Positions 46,962-55,467 of a stretch of 64,000 bases of DNA are shown piece by piece; positions within the stretch are counted from its first letter, which is position 1, and every line of letters starts with the position of its first letter. Both the position numbers and the translations under genes were made by a program. Below the pieces are notes generated by a model. That model did no database searches. It was given only the letters and a program-made list of their open reading frames with translations, and was not told the DNA's origin. Origin of the DNA: Gammaproteobacteria bacterium (GTDB taxonomy: Bacteria; Pseudomonadota; Gammaproteobacteria; Pseudomonadales; Halieaceae); the NCBI GenBank assembly GCA_024742415.1, contig JANSYN010000008.1, forward strand, positions 62,001-126,000. Reading direction: 5' to 3'.

Positions 46962-48167
46962 ATGCATATCTTTACCAGCATAACGAGTAACTATATTCCC
47001 AAGGCCAGGGTCCTGGCGCGCTCGGTAAAGACACACGCGCCACATGCTGTATTTCATCTGTTGCTGTGTGATCTGCCGCCCCCAGGCTTTTCCATAGACG
47101 AGGAGGAGTTTGACCATCTTATTCGATTGGACGAACTTGACATACCCAAGCGTGCCGCGTGGGTCTTTCAGCACAATGTCGTGGAGCTGTGCACAGCGGT
47201 CAAGGGCTTGGGTTTTGAGCGCATCTTCGCGCTGCACCAGGCCGACAAGGTCGTCTTTCTGGATCCTGACATTGTACTTTTTTCAGATTTGGGGCTGATT
47301 GAGTCTGCCCTTGATGAGCACAGCGTGCTGCTGACGCCGCATCAGACAGAGCCCGAAAAAAGCTACAACGCTATTCTCGACAACGAAGTCAGCAGCCTGA
47401 AGTATGGGGCGTTTAACCTGGGATTTCTTGCCGTAAGGAATTCCGACGAAGGCTTGCGGTTTGTAAACTGGTGGTCCCGCCGATTGCATAGCTTCTGCTT
47501 TGACGATCGCGAGAACGGGCTCTTCACCGATCAAAAGTGGATAGACCTCGCCCCTGCGTTTTTTGCAGACCTGGCTATCATGCGCCAGGCGCAGTTGAAC
47601 GTATCCACCTGGAATATCAATCAGAGAAAGCTTACGGGCGACCCGGAAACCGGTTTTTTCGTGAACGGTAAAGCGCTGTGCTTTTATCACTTTTCAGGTC
47701 TGGATAGTGGCGCCATGAAGGTCATGATGGAAGTCTACGGTGATTCCAGCCCCGCCCTGCAGGCGCTGCGACACTGGTATATGGCGCAATGCGAACAGCA
47801 CGGCCAGCGCGAGTTGGGCAATGCTGCCTGTCGTTACGATTACTACAGTAATGGGGCGCGCATAAGGCCAGCGGAACGCTTGCTGTATCGGTATCGGGAG
47901 TCGCTTCAGGAGCAGTTTCCGGATCCTTTTGATTGCTCAGGAAAGGGAGGGTATCGTGCCTGGTACAAGGCGCATGCTGCCACTGCTCCCGAGCTCTCCG
48001 AGGAAGAGGAAGTCGTGAGCATCTTGCGTCAGGAACTGGATGCGATTCAGCACTCGATCAGCTGGCGCGTCTTTCGCAAGCTCACAACGGCTTACCGTCG
48101 TTTTGGATTACGCCTTGGTCTACGGCGATTGTTGGGCAAACTTGGCAAGAGCGCCAAGCCGACATAG
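46962..48167 (+). CDS. GT-A-type glycosyltransferase (paralogue 2)
   Basis: A 401-residue protein with the metal motif FLDPDIVLFS (Asp101, Asp103), nearly parallel to the gene at 43374 over most of its length. The start is the ATG at 46962 (MHIFTSITSNYIPKAR); a longer frame from 46923 has no Shine-Dalgarno. The C-terminal extension, after about 340, ends in an amphipathic basic segment (QHSISWRVFRKLTTAYRRFG) seen in similar form in other proteins of this locus. A 101-bp spacer separates it from the upstream GT4 gene. Confidence 0.77.
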   Translation: MHIFTSITSNYIPKARVLARSVKTHAPHAVFHLLLCDLPPPGFSIDEEEFDHLIRLDELDIPKRAAWVFQHNVVELCTAVKGLGFERIFALHQADKVVFLDPDIVLFSDLGLIESALDEHSVLLTPHQTEPEKSYNAILDNEVSSLKYGAFNLGFLAVRNSDEGLRFVNWWSRRLHSFCFDDRENGLFTDQKWIDLAPAFFADLAIMRQAQLNVSTWNINQRKLTGDPETGFFVNGKALCFYHFSGLDSGAMKVMMEVYGDSSPALQALRHWYMAQCEQHGQRELGNAACRYDYYSNGARIRPAERLLYRYRESLQEQFPDPFDCSGKGGYRAWYKAHAATAPELSEEEEVVSILRQELDAIQHSISWRVFRKLTTAYRRFGLRLGLRRLLGKLGKSAKPT

Positions 48168-48206
48168 GCCCTGCCAATCTCTCCGGAAAAACTGAAATGG
48201 AAGAAG

Positions 48207-48851
48207 ATGCATAACTACGATCCCAGGGTGGAATACCATAAATGGTACTACGACACTGAAGTGTGGGAGGGGGTGCGTTTCCACGGCGTGGTGACGAACA
48301 AGTCAGTCTCCGACATGTGGAACTACCAGGAAATCCTGTTTGAACTGAAACCCGCTTTGATTGTCGAATTCGGCACACGCTTTGGGGGTTCAGCCCTGTA
48401 TTTCAGTGTTATAGGTCGCAGTATTAACCCGCAACTGGCTGTGCTGTCGGTGGATGTCAGCCATGCGGAGGTGGACCCTCGGGTGGGTGAGGATCCAGCG
48501 ATTGAGCTGATGAGTTGTTCGTCATCAGCGCCTGAAGTGGCCGCCCGCATTCGTAAGTTGAGGGCGTCGAAACCCGGTAGCGTATTTTTTATACTGGACA
48601 GCGACCACCGCAAGGCCCATGTCCTGGCGGAGTTAACGCTGCTGCGCGACGTCGTGCACAGTGGCGACTACGTAGTAGTCGAAGACGGCAATATCAACGG
48701 GCACCCCGTTCTTCCCCAATGGGGCGAAGGGCCAACCGAGGCGCTGGAGGAGTACTTCAGGATGTACCCCCAGGACTATGAGCGCGACACCGTTCGTGAG
48801 CAAAAATTTGGTTTTACCTTCGCCCCTGGGGGGTTTCTGAGAAAGCGTTAA
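48207..48851 (+). CDS. CmcI-family methyltransferase/hydroxylase
   Basis: A 214-residue protein of the CmcI (cephalosporin hydroxylase) family. It opens with YHKWYYDTEVWEG and has VEFGTRFGGSALYFS, a SAM-binding-like motif, followed by LDSDHRKAHVLAEL and VVVEDGNINGHPVLP. In streptomycetes CmcI works with CmcJ in cephamycin 7-alpha-methoxylation; in polysaccharide loci such genes are thought to be O-methyltransferases for sugars. That reading fits the neighbours here. The ATG at 48207 has a GGAAGAAG site. It is the last gene before the second T2SS block. Confidence 0.75.
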   Translation: MHNYDPRVEYHKWYYDTEVWEGVRFHGVVTNKSVSDMWNYQEILFELKPALIVEFGTRFGGSALYFSVIGRSINPQLAVLSVDVSHAEVDPRVGEDPAIELMSCSSSAPEVAARIRKLRASKPGSVFFILDSDHRKAHVLAELTLLRDVVHSGDYVVVEDGNINGHPVLPQWGEGPTEALEEYFRMYPQDYERDTVREQKFGFTFAPGGFLRKR

Positions 48852-48970
48852 CGCGCAACAATGTCATCTTTGTCGCGGTTGGATTAGTGGTAGACTCGTC
48901 GTGGCAGGGGCAGTGCTAGAACGAACACAAAGACGCCGGCCGTCACTTGGGCCGGTATTCAAGCTGAAGA

Positions 48971-50707
48971 GTGATTGGTAGCGGCGTGAAACTGGGCGAA
49001 TACTTAGTTGAAAGCGGTAAAATAACCACCCGCGATGTAGAGCGGGCGCTGGTGGCGCGCGCTGAAATGGGTGGCCTGTTTGGCCAGACTCTGGTCAAGC
49101 TGGGTCTGGTGTCCGAGGCTGATGTCGCCAATGCACTCTCGCAGACGCTACAGATACCATTGGTTGCCACCACCGATTATCCGGAAGAGCCGCTGATAAT
49201 TTCAGGGCTGTCGCTGGATTTTATGCTGAGTAACTCGGTTGTCCCCGTCGCTGCCGACGGGGACGCGGCGCTCTTTGCGGCCGTCAAACCCCAGGACGAA
49301 TTCCTGATCAAGGCGCTGGGGCTTGCCCTGGATAAGAAGGTTGAGCTTCACCTGGGGCTGGAGTCCGAGATTCTCAATGCGTTGGCCAAACACTCACAAA
49401 GTAACGATGAACAGGAAAACGACGAAGCGGCCCTGGATTATTATGCCGACGATCAGGAGTTTATCGAGCATCTCAAGGATCTGGCTTCCGAGGCGCCCAT
49501 CATTCGACTGGTTAACCAGATTATCCACCGTGCGGTAGATTTGGGTGCATCGGATATTCACATAGAGCCTTTTGATGATGGCCTGCACTTGCGCTATCGG
49601 GTGGACGGCGTGATACAGGATTCAGACCCACCGCCGGCAAGCTATTCGCCGGCGATCGCCTCACGTATCAAACTGCTGGCCAACCTGAATATCGCCGAGC
49701 AACGCCTGCCACAGGATGGTCGCATTATGATTCGCGTCAAGGGTCATGAGCTTGACCTGCGGGTATCGACGATACCCACAGTGCACGGCGAGAGCATTGT
49801 CATGCGGGTGCTTGATCGCGAGAGCATTCGCCTGAGCCTGTCTGACATGGGGTTCCACGAGGAGACGCTGGCACGCTTTAAGGATTTGCTCGGGCGCCCG
49901 CACGGCGTGCTGTTGCTGACCGGGCCAACAGGATCAGGCAAGACAACAACCCTTTATGCGGCCCTGTCCTCCATGGACGCCGAGGCTCTGAAGATTATTA
50001 CTGTAGAGGATCCGGTTGAATACCAGCTTCGAGGCATTAACCAGATACAGGTCAAACCACAGATCGATCTGGATTTTGCGCGCGCCCTGCGCTCTATTTT
50101 GCGGCAGGATCCAGACATTATCATGATCGGCGAGATGCGTGATGGCGAAACTGCACAGATCGGCGTGCAGTCGGCGCTAACCGGTCACCTGGTGCTTTCC
50201 ACCTTGCATACCAACACGGCCGCGGCTGCCATAACTCGACTGGAAGACATGGGTATTGAGCGTTACCTGATCACCTCGGCGGTCAATGGGGTTCTGGCGC
50301 AACGCCTGTTGCGCACGTTGTGCAAAGTTTGCCGCGCCCCTTCGGAATTGTCCGATGAAATCATTGCTGAGCACGGCCTGCGCCGATATATGACGGCTGC
50401 CGATCAGGTGATCTACAAACCCACGGGCTGCCCCGAGTGCAAGAATACCGGTTATCGCGGGCGCACCGGAATTCATGAATTGTTTACCCTGGATCACACC
50501 ATGCACGAAGCCATTGTCAGTGGTGCTGATGCAACCGCGCTGCATTCGCTGGCGCGCCGGAACGGCATGTACACCCTGTTTGAAGATGGCCTGCGCAAGG
50601 TCGCCCAGGGTGTAACATCGATGGAAGAGTTGCTGCGCGTTACGCTGGACCAGCAGGATGAGAGCTCCGGTTCGTTATCTGAGACCGTGATCGAAGCAAC
50701 AGCGTGA
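48971..50707 (+). CDS. gspE: Type II secretion ATPase GspE
   Basis: A 578-residue secretion ATPase. Walker A GPTGSGKTTT begins at residue 318, followed by the Asp box and Walker B (RQDPDIIMIGEMRD), a His box, and the tetracysteine zinc motif CKVC (451, 454) ... CPEC (487, 490). The N-terminal MshEN-like part (VKLGEYLVESGKITTRDVER) would bind GspL. The GTG at 48971 is the annotated start; a second GTG at 48986 is also reasonable. It begins the second T2SS block after the gene-rich interruption. Confidence 0.95.
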   Translation: MIGSGVKLGEYLVESGKITTRDVERALVARAEMGGLFGQTLVKLGLVSEADVANALSQTLQIPLVATTDYPEEPLIISGLSLDFMLSNSVVPVAADGDAALFAAVKPQDEFLIKALGLALDKKVELHLGLESEILNALAKHSQSNDEQENDEAALDYYADDQEFIEHLKDLASEAPIIRLVNQIIHRAVDLGASDIHIEPFDDGLHLRYRVDGVIQDSDPPPASYSPAIASRIKLLANLNIAEQRLPQDGRIMIRVKGHELDLRVSTIPTVHGESIVMRVLDRESIRLSLSDMGFHEETLARFKDLLGRPHGVLLLTGPTGSGKTTTLYAALSSMDAEALKIITVEDPVEYQLRGINQIQVKPQIDLDFARALRSILRQDPDIIMIGEMRDGETAQIGVQSALTGHLVLSTLHTNTAAAAITRLEDMGIERYLITSAVNGVLAQRLLRTLCKVCRAPSELSDEIIAEHGLRRYMTAADQVIYKPTGCPECKNTGYRGRTGIHELFTLDHTMHEAIVSGADATALHSLARRNGMYTLFEDGLRKVAQGVTSMEELLRVTLDQQDESSGSLSETVIEATA

Positions 50708-50724
50708 GGCCATAAGGCAGACCT

Positions 50725-51933
50725 ATGCCGCAGTTCAGCTACAGGGCAGTGACGACCCAGGGTAAAACGGTGGACGGCTCAGTCACCGCAGAGCGCATCG
50801 AACACGCCTCCAGGGAACTGCGTGCCCAGGGGATGACCTTGCTCAGCCTGGAGCCCGCCAGGGAAGGAACTGTTGCAAATCTGCAGGACTCAGGCAGCGG
50901 TGTTAGCAGGGACGACGTGCTGGCAATGACGCGTGAATTGTCGGTTCTGCTGCGTGCCGGACTGCCGATTGATCGGGCGCTCAAGGTAATGATCGATATG
51001 GCCGCCAACGACAGCGTGCGAGGGCTGCTTGGCGAGTTGCTCAGCTCGGTAAAGTCGGGCAAGGGTTTGAGTCAGGCGCTGGTTGCCTATCCGCGTATTT
51101 TTGACGGTTTTTACATCAACATGGTGCGCTCTGGTGAGGCCAGTGGTCATCTTGCTGAAGTGCTGACGCGGCTTTCCGAATACCTCACTAATGCCAAAGC
51201 TGTGCGGTCCAGCGTGGTATCAGCACTGATTTATCCCGCGATTCTTGTGGTTGTGGCGGTGATTTCCATTGGGGCAATGCTGGGCTTTGTGGTGCCGCAG
51301 TTCGAAACCCTGTTTGATGATATGGGCGACGCCCTACCGGTCATGACGCGCTTCGTCATTGCCGCAGGCGAATGGTTAAAGAGCTATGCCTGGTTGTTGT
51401 TCATACTGGTAGCGCTCGCGGCGTTCCTGGCACGCAACTGGTATCGCAGCGAGGCGGGCAGGGCGCTGTTTGACGAGAAGCTCCTGAACATGCCGGTGGC
51501 CGGCGCGATCGTGTTCAAGTACGAGTTGGCCAAGTTTTCGCGTACCGTAGGTACTTTATTGGGCAACGGTGTTTCGCTGCTGCAGGCGATATCCATTGCG
51601 GTGGATACCGTGGATAATCGGCACCTCAAGAGCGCACTGGGGATACTGGAGCCCGCCGTGAAGCGCGGACAACGCATCTCGGTGGCGCTGGACGAGGCGG
51701 CGGTTTTTTCGCCATTGATGGTCCAGATGGCACGCGTCGGGGAGGAATCTGGCAGTCTCGACCAGATGATGACAGAATTATCCCAAGTGTATGATGAAGA
51801 GGTTGAAGCGGGCGTAAAGCGTATACTGGGGCTGTTGGAGCCAGTGTTGATTCTTTCCATGGCGGCCGTGATCGCAGCTATTATCATCGCAATCCTGATG
51901 GGCATTATGTCTGTCAACAATCTGGCTATTTAG
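50725..51933 (+). CDS. gspF: Type II secretion inner-membrane platform protein GspF
   Basis: A 402-residue polytopic protein with two T2SS-F domains. It has the N-terminal MPQFSYRAVTTQGKTVDGSV start, a first repeat at about 70-195, a membrane segment at about 165-190, a second repeat at 270-395 and a final helix near the C-terminus. GspF is the platform that GspE drives to assemble pseudopilins. It follows gspE by 17 bases, as expected. Domains are complete. Confidence 0.95.
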   Translation: MPQFSYRAVTTQGKTVDGSVTAERIEHASRELRAQGMTLLSLEPAREGTVANLQDSGSGVSRDDVLAMTRELSVLLRAGLPIDRALKVMIDMAANDSVRGLLGELLSSVKSGKGLSQALVAYPRIFDGFYINMVRSGEASGHLAEVLTRLSEYLTNAKAVRSSVVSALIYPAILVVVAVISIGAMLGFVVPQFETLFDDMGDALPVMTRFVIAAGEWLKSYAWLLFILVALAAFLARNWYRSEAGRALFDEKLLNMPVAGAIVFKYELAKFSRTVGTLLGNGVSLLQAISIAVDTVDNRHLKSALGILEPAVKRGQRISVALDEAAVFSPLMVQMARVGEESGSLDQMMTELSQVYDEEVEAGVKRILGLLEPVLILSMAAVIAAIIIAILMGIMSVNNLAI

Positions 51934-52020
51934 CGGTCTAATGGGCCAGTGGCGGCGAGCCTCGACAACCCCCGATTGGCTGTCGTCTTTGCCGCAAGGT
52001 CTTGTACAAGGGAATTTACA

Positions 52021-52458
52021 ATGCACAAGCTAACTTCAAAACGCGCACTTCCTGGCCGGCAGGCCGGGTTTACGCTGATCGAACTATTGGTCGTTCTGGT
52101 AATACTGGGCCTATTGGCTGGTCTGGTTGGCCCCAACGTTCTCAATGCGCTGGGCGGCGCCAAAACGAAAACGGCGCGCGTGCAAATCAAGGAGCTCGAG
52201 CAGGCGCTTGAGATGTACAAGCTCGATGTCGGTAGTTACCCCTCCAGCAGTCAGGGGCTTGAGGCGCTGGTTGACAGGCCCGGCGATGCCGACGGCTGGA
52301 ATGGCCCGTATCTCAAGTCAGGTGTTCCCAAAGATCCCTGGAAGCAGGAATTTCAGTACGTCTATCCGGGAACGCGCGCTGATGTAGACATTTTTTCACT
52401 TGGTCAGGATGGTTCCGAAGGCGGAGAAGGTGAAGACTCTGACGTCGGTAACTGGTAG
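52021..52458 (+). CDS. gspG: Type II secretion major pseudopilin GspG
   Basis: A 145-residue major pseudopilin. The processing site is RQAG|FTLIELLVVL (cut after Gly16, Glu at +5), followed by the long helix and the C-terminal calcium-loop region (LKSGVPKDPWKQEFQYVYPG). I chose the ATG at 52021, preceded by AAGGGAA, rather than the upstream frame at 51949. The protein ends in an acidic tail, EGGEGEDSDVGNW, typical of GspG. It overlaps the next gene. Confidence 0.95.
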   Translation: MHKLTSKRALPGRQAGFTLIELLVVLVILGLLAGLVGPNVLNALGGAKTKTARVQIKELEQALEMYKLDVGSYPSSSQGLEALVDRPGDADGWNGPYLKSGVPKDPWKQEFQYVYPGTRADVDIFSLGQDGSEGGEGEDSDVGNW

Positions 52459-52933
52459 GGCTGCGCTGCCATCACGCTACTGCAGCGGGTTTACGCTGCT
52501 GGAATTAGTCGCCGTGCTGACCATCGCTGCGCTCATGGTAGCGGTCAGTGCACCGAACATGCAGAAGATGTACCAGTCCATGCAGTATCGCGGAGCCGTT
52601 GGCGATGTGGTTGGGGCTCTCAATGGCGGGCGCTATGCGGCAATCCGCACCGGCGTGCAGCAAGATATTCTGGTGAACCCACGCACACGCGAGGTGACCC
52701 ACGGGGACGCAGTGAAAACCTTGCCTTCGAGCATCGAATTGGACGTGCTGGGTAGTCGTGAGCTGAACCGGGATGGTGCCGGTGTGATTCGCTTTTATCC
52801 CGATGGCGGTTCCAGCGGCGGGTATGTCAGTCTCGCCCTGGAAGGCGGACAAGCCGTCCAGGTGCAAGTTGATTGGTTGCTGGGCCGGGTCAGTTTATGT
52901 AAGTCAGATTGCGGCGAGCCGACTGCGTTATGA
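52430..52933 (+). CDS. gspH: Type II secretion minor pseudopilin GspH
   Basis: A 167-residue pseudopilin with leader MKTLTSVTGRAALPSRYCSG and the site G|FTLLELVAVL (cut after Gly20, Glu at +5). Length and position after gspG fit GspH, a minor pseudopilin of the pseudopilus. The start is uncertain: I favour a GTG at 52430 that lies inside the gspG end; a TTG at 52400 is the next choice. It overlaps gspG by 29 bases and, tail to tail, the following opposite-strand gene by six. It is the last gene of the rotated T2SS. Confidence 0.82.
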   Translation: MKTLTSVTGRAALPSRYCSGFTLLELVAVLTIAALMVAVSAPNMQKMYQSMQYRGAVGDVVGALNGGRYAAIRTGVQQDILVNPRTREVTHGDAVKTLPSSIELDVLGSRELNRDGAGVIRFYPDGGSSGGYVSLALEGGQAVQVQVDWLLGRVSLCKSDCGEPTAL

Positions 52934-54160
52934 TCCGCTGCGACGCAGCCAGGCCGTGTAGCGCCACGAACGGCTGTTCTCCATGTCGGCAAGCTTTGCC
53001 TCCAGTGCACTCAGGTGGGCTTGCAGGTAACCCAGTTCTTCGTTCCGGGCATGTACAGTGTTGCTCGCCTCCTGCAGGCGCTGGGTAACCTCAACAATTT
53101 CATCACGCAGATTTACGATCATCTGCTGCGCATCCTTGAGTGCTGTATCGGTAGCGGCGAATGCTTGCCTGCACTCGTGTAAGTGCGTCTCCAGCGCCGC
53201 TTTCTGTCGCAGCTCCTCTTGAATGTCCTGCTGTGCGATCTCCAGGCGGCGACTCAGTTCCGCCCCCATGCGGGCATGGTGGCGCTCTTGCTCGACGAGC
53301 ACCTCGCCACCGGCCTGTGGTTTTGCCTGCAGCCTTGCCACATCCAGGGCCCTGCGTATTCCTGCCAGCGGGTCCGCCTCAATAAACGCCAGTACGTCGG
53401 CTTGATAGCTTGGATGTAACTCCGCGAGCACAGCCTCAGCGTGTAGTTTTCGCGGCTCGGCCTGTTCTGCGAAACTGACGCCGCCTTCATGAAAGACGAA
53501 AACGTCCGCTGCCGCAACGTTTCTCCATCCTTTCTCTGCTGCTCGCAGTGAAAAGTCGCATTCCTCCCCATAACCGTGACCAAAGCGCTCGGCATTGAAT
53601 TCACCCACCTCGATCAGGCACTCACGCTTGATATAGAGGCAAAATCCCACGCCGGTAGGAATGTTCACAACCCGGCCTGCGTTTACGCGCGCTGCCAGTT
53701 CATCCAACTCTGGCTGGCTCCATGAGACCGGCAGGGGGCTTGTTTGCAGGAATACAGGGTACGAGCAGATCGTGCCGTTATTGGACAGCGGGGTAACCGT
53801 ACCAATATCAGGAGCGCTACCGGCACTGGCCCGCAGCCGTTCGATCCAGTTGCCCGCAACGACTGTATCACTGTTGAGCAGTATGACATCGGCATCATGC
53901 TGGTAGGCAAAGCCGCGATTGACAGTTTTCACAAACCCGAGATTTTCGCTGTTTGTCCACAGCTCAAAACCAGCGCCTGCTGCGGCCTGGTCACAATACC
54001 TGGCGATCTGTGGGTCGGGTGAAGCATCGTTGATCAACAGGACGCTGGCCCAATCCGGCAAGTCACTAGCTTGCAGTGACTCAAGACAGTTCTTGGTCGC
54101 CTGCAAGCCGAGGTAGACAGGAACGATAATGACTACGGGGCGGTGTGGTTGGTCAGGCAT
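52928..54160 (-). CDS. GT2 glycosyltransferase with C-terminal coiled coil
   Basis: A 410-residue protein. The N-terminal ~270 residues are a GT2 (GT-A) catalytic domain: VIIVPVYLGLQATKNCLESL, the NSD motif at 96-98, and GHGYGEECDF. Residues about 290-400 are heptad-rich and predicted coiled coil, and the C-terminus (NSRSWRYTAWLRRSGS) is basic and Trp-containing. The ATG at 54160 has an AGGAG site; the frame could extend to 54196 without one. Its 3' end overlaps gspH by six bases. It is a paralogue of the N-terminal domain of the gene at 55464, so the two probably share a pathway. Confidence 0.82.
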   Translation of the reverse strand: MPDQPHRPVVIIVPVYLGLQATKNCLESLQASDLPDWASVLLINDASPDPQIARYCDQAAAGAGFELWTNSENLGFVKTVNRGFAYQHDADVILLNSDTVVAGNWIERLRASAGSAPDIGTVTPLSNNGTICSYPVFLQTSPLPVSWSQPELDELAARVNAGRVVNIPTGVGFCLYIKRECLIEVGEFNAERFGHGYGEECDFSLRAAEKGWRNVAAADVFVFHEGGVSFAEQAEPRKLHAEAVLAELHPSYQADVLAFIEADPLAGIRRALDVARLQAKPQAGGEVLVEQERHHARMGAELSRRLEIAQQDIQEELRQKAALETHLHECRQAFAATDTALKDAQQMIVNLRDEIVEVTQRLQEASNTVHARNEELGYLQAHLSALEAKLADMENSRSWRYTAWLRRSGS

Positions 54161-54384
54161 GGCCAGACTCCTGGTGTCGCAGTAAGTGCGGTTCAATCAG
54201 TCCTGGAAACCTCAGCGTTGTCGACTGGCGACCGGTACGTTGATTGAGGGGTGTTGATATCAGCCAGTGTGCAACGCCAGGCTACTATGGGCCGTCATTT
54301 AAGCACAGCCCCATGCCGGGGTGAACACGTACCGGGGCGGTGTGCTGCGGGCCGCGGGCTTCGCTCGGTCAATGACGGACTCCA

Positions 54385-54393
54385 TGCTATGAT
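54385..54393 (+). promoter_or_regulatory. Extended -10 promoter candidate
   Basis: TGCTATGAT, an extended -10 (TGn-TATGAT), 34 bp upstream of the sulfotransferase start at 54427. The -35 hexamer 17 bp upstream (TCGGTC) is poor, as often in extended -10 promoters. It lies in a 266-bp divergent gap; nothing else supported was seen there apart from a small GC-rich hairpin near 54310-54330. Confidence 0.4.
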
Positions 54394-54426
54394 TCGCGCA
54401 GGTTATCTTATAAGAATCAAGCAGTA

Positions 54427-55467
54427 ATGGAACAAGCGAAATCCAGTCGCCTCGTGTTTGTAGTGGGTATGCATCGCTCGGGCACATCGGCTGCCTGTGC
54501 CGCGCTCGACGCCTGTGGCGTCAGCTTTGGCCAGGAGTTACTGGACCCAATGCAGGGTGTCAACGAGGCCGGATTTTGGGAGGCCAGTGAGGTTGTCGCC
54601 ATCAATGAAGCGTTGCTGGACGCTGCCGGCACCTGTTGGTATGCGGCGGGCGCGCCAGCGGAGCGCTTCGATTGGACAGCCGCGGCATTTGCCCCGCAGC
54701 GAGCAAGAATAGAGCGGTTTCTGCAGACGCTCACAGCTAGCGCTGCGATTGTTGCGGTGAAGGATCCGCGCCTGTGTCTCACGCTGCCGCTGTGGTTGCG
54801 TTGTGCAGCAGACCTGGACCTTGAGGTGGGAGCCTGTGTGGTGCTGCGCAGTCCACTGGCGGTAGCCCGTTCCCTGCAGTCGCGCGACAACTTTCCCCTG
54901 GGGTATGGGCTGCGGTTGCTGACGTACTACCTGCGGTCACTCGTGCCGCACTTGCCCGCGCATACAGCTTATGTTCATTACGAGGCGCTGCTCAAGGAGC
55001 CTGTAGTACAGATGACGGCGTTGGCCCAGACGCTCGCACTGCCGCTTGCCTGTGAGCGCGGGGCAAGTGCACTCAATACCCGGTTGCAGCACCAGTGTGT
55101 TGAAGACCAGACACTGAGCCTGCAAGGTTGGCGCGGTGAGCCAGCGCTTGTCGAGGCACTGCAGGAGTCCATCGAGCAGCGTTATCCAGTTGCGGGTGTG
55201 CTGGCCTCGCTGGCGGATAATCTTGTGCTGCGTGGGCAGGAGTTACAGCGTATTGGCGATGCGCACTCTCATGCCTTGGAAACCGTTGCACAGAAGGATG
55301 CAGATATTGCCAGAGTGGGTGATGAACTCAGCGAACTGCATGGGCTGTACGCGCAGTCGTTGGCCGAGATTGCCCGAAGGGACCGCTGGAAACGGCCTTT
55401 CAGAGCGCTGCGCAGGCTGCTAGCTGGCGCTAAAGCCCCGGAACACGTCGAGACGATGAAAAGATGA
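54427..55467 (+). CDS. Sulfotransferase-family protein 1
   Basis: A 346-residue PAPS-dependent sulfotransferase-like protein. The 5'-phosphosulfate loop is VGMHRSGTSA (residues 13-22), and VVLRSPLAVARSL near 140 holds the Arg-Ser pair typical of the 3'-phosphate loop. The C-terminus has a possible coiled coil (about 260-320) and a basic Trp end, RDRWKRPFRALRRLLAG. Sulfation of a surface glycan is the likely role. The ATG at 54427 is 34 bases after an extended -10 element, and the stop overlaps the next gene (ATGA), indicating coupling. A second sulfotransferase lies at 59116. Confidence 0.8.
   Translation: MEQAKSSRLVFVVGMHRSGTSAACAALDACGVSFGQELLDPMQGVNEAGFWEASEVVAINEALLDAAGTCWYAAGAPAERFDWTAAAFAPQRARIERFLQTLTASAAIVAVKDPRLCLTLPLWLRCAADLDLEVGACVVLRSPLAVARSLQSRDNFPLGYGLRLLTYYLRSLVPHLPAHTAYVHYEALLKEPVVQMTALAQTLALPLACERGASALNTRLQHQCVEDQTLSLQGWRGEPALVEALQESIEQRYPVAGVLASLADNLVLRGQELQRIGDAHSHALETVAQKDADIARVGDELSELHGLYAQSLAEIARRDRWKRPFRALRRLLAGAKAPEHVETMKR

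Noticed and set aside
54197-54426. tRNA-like GGTTCAATC segment in the divergent gap
   Set aside because: There is no cloverleaf around it and no anticodon arm; a chance match.
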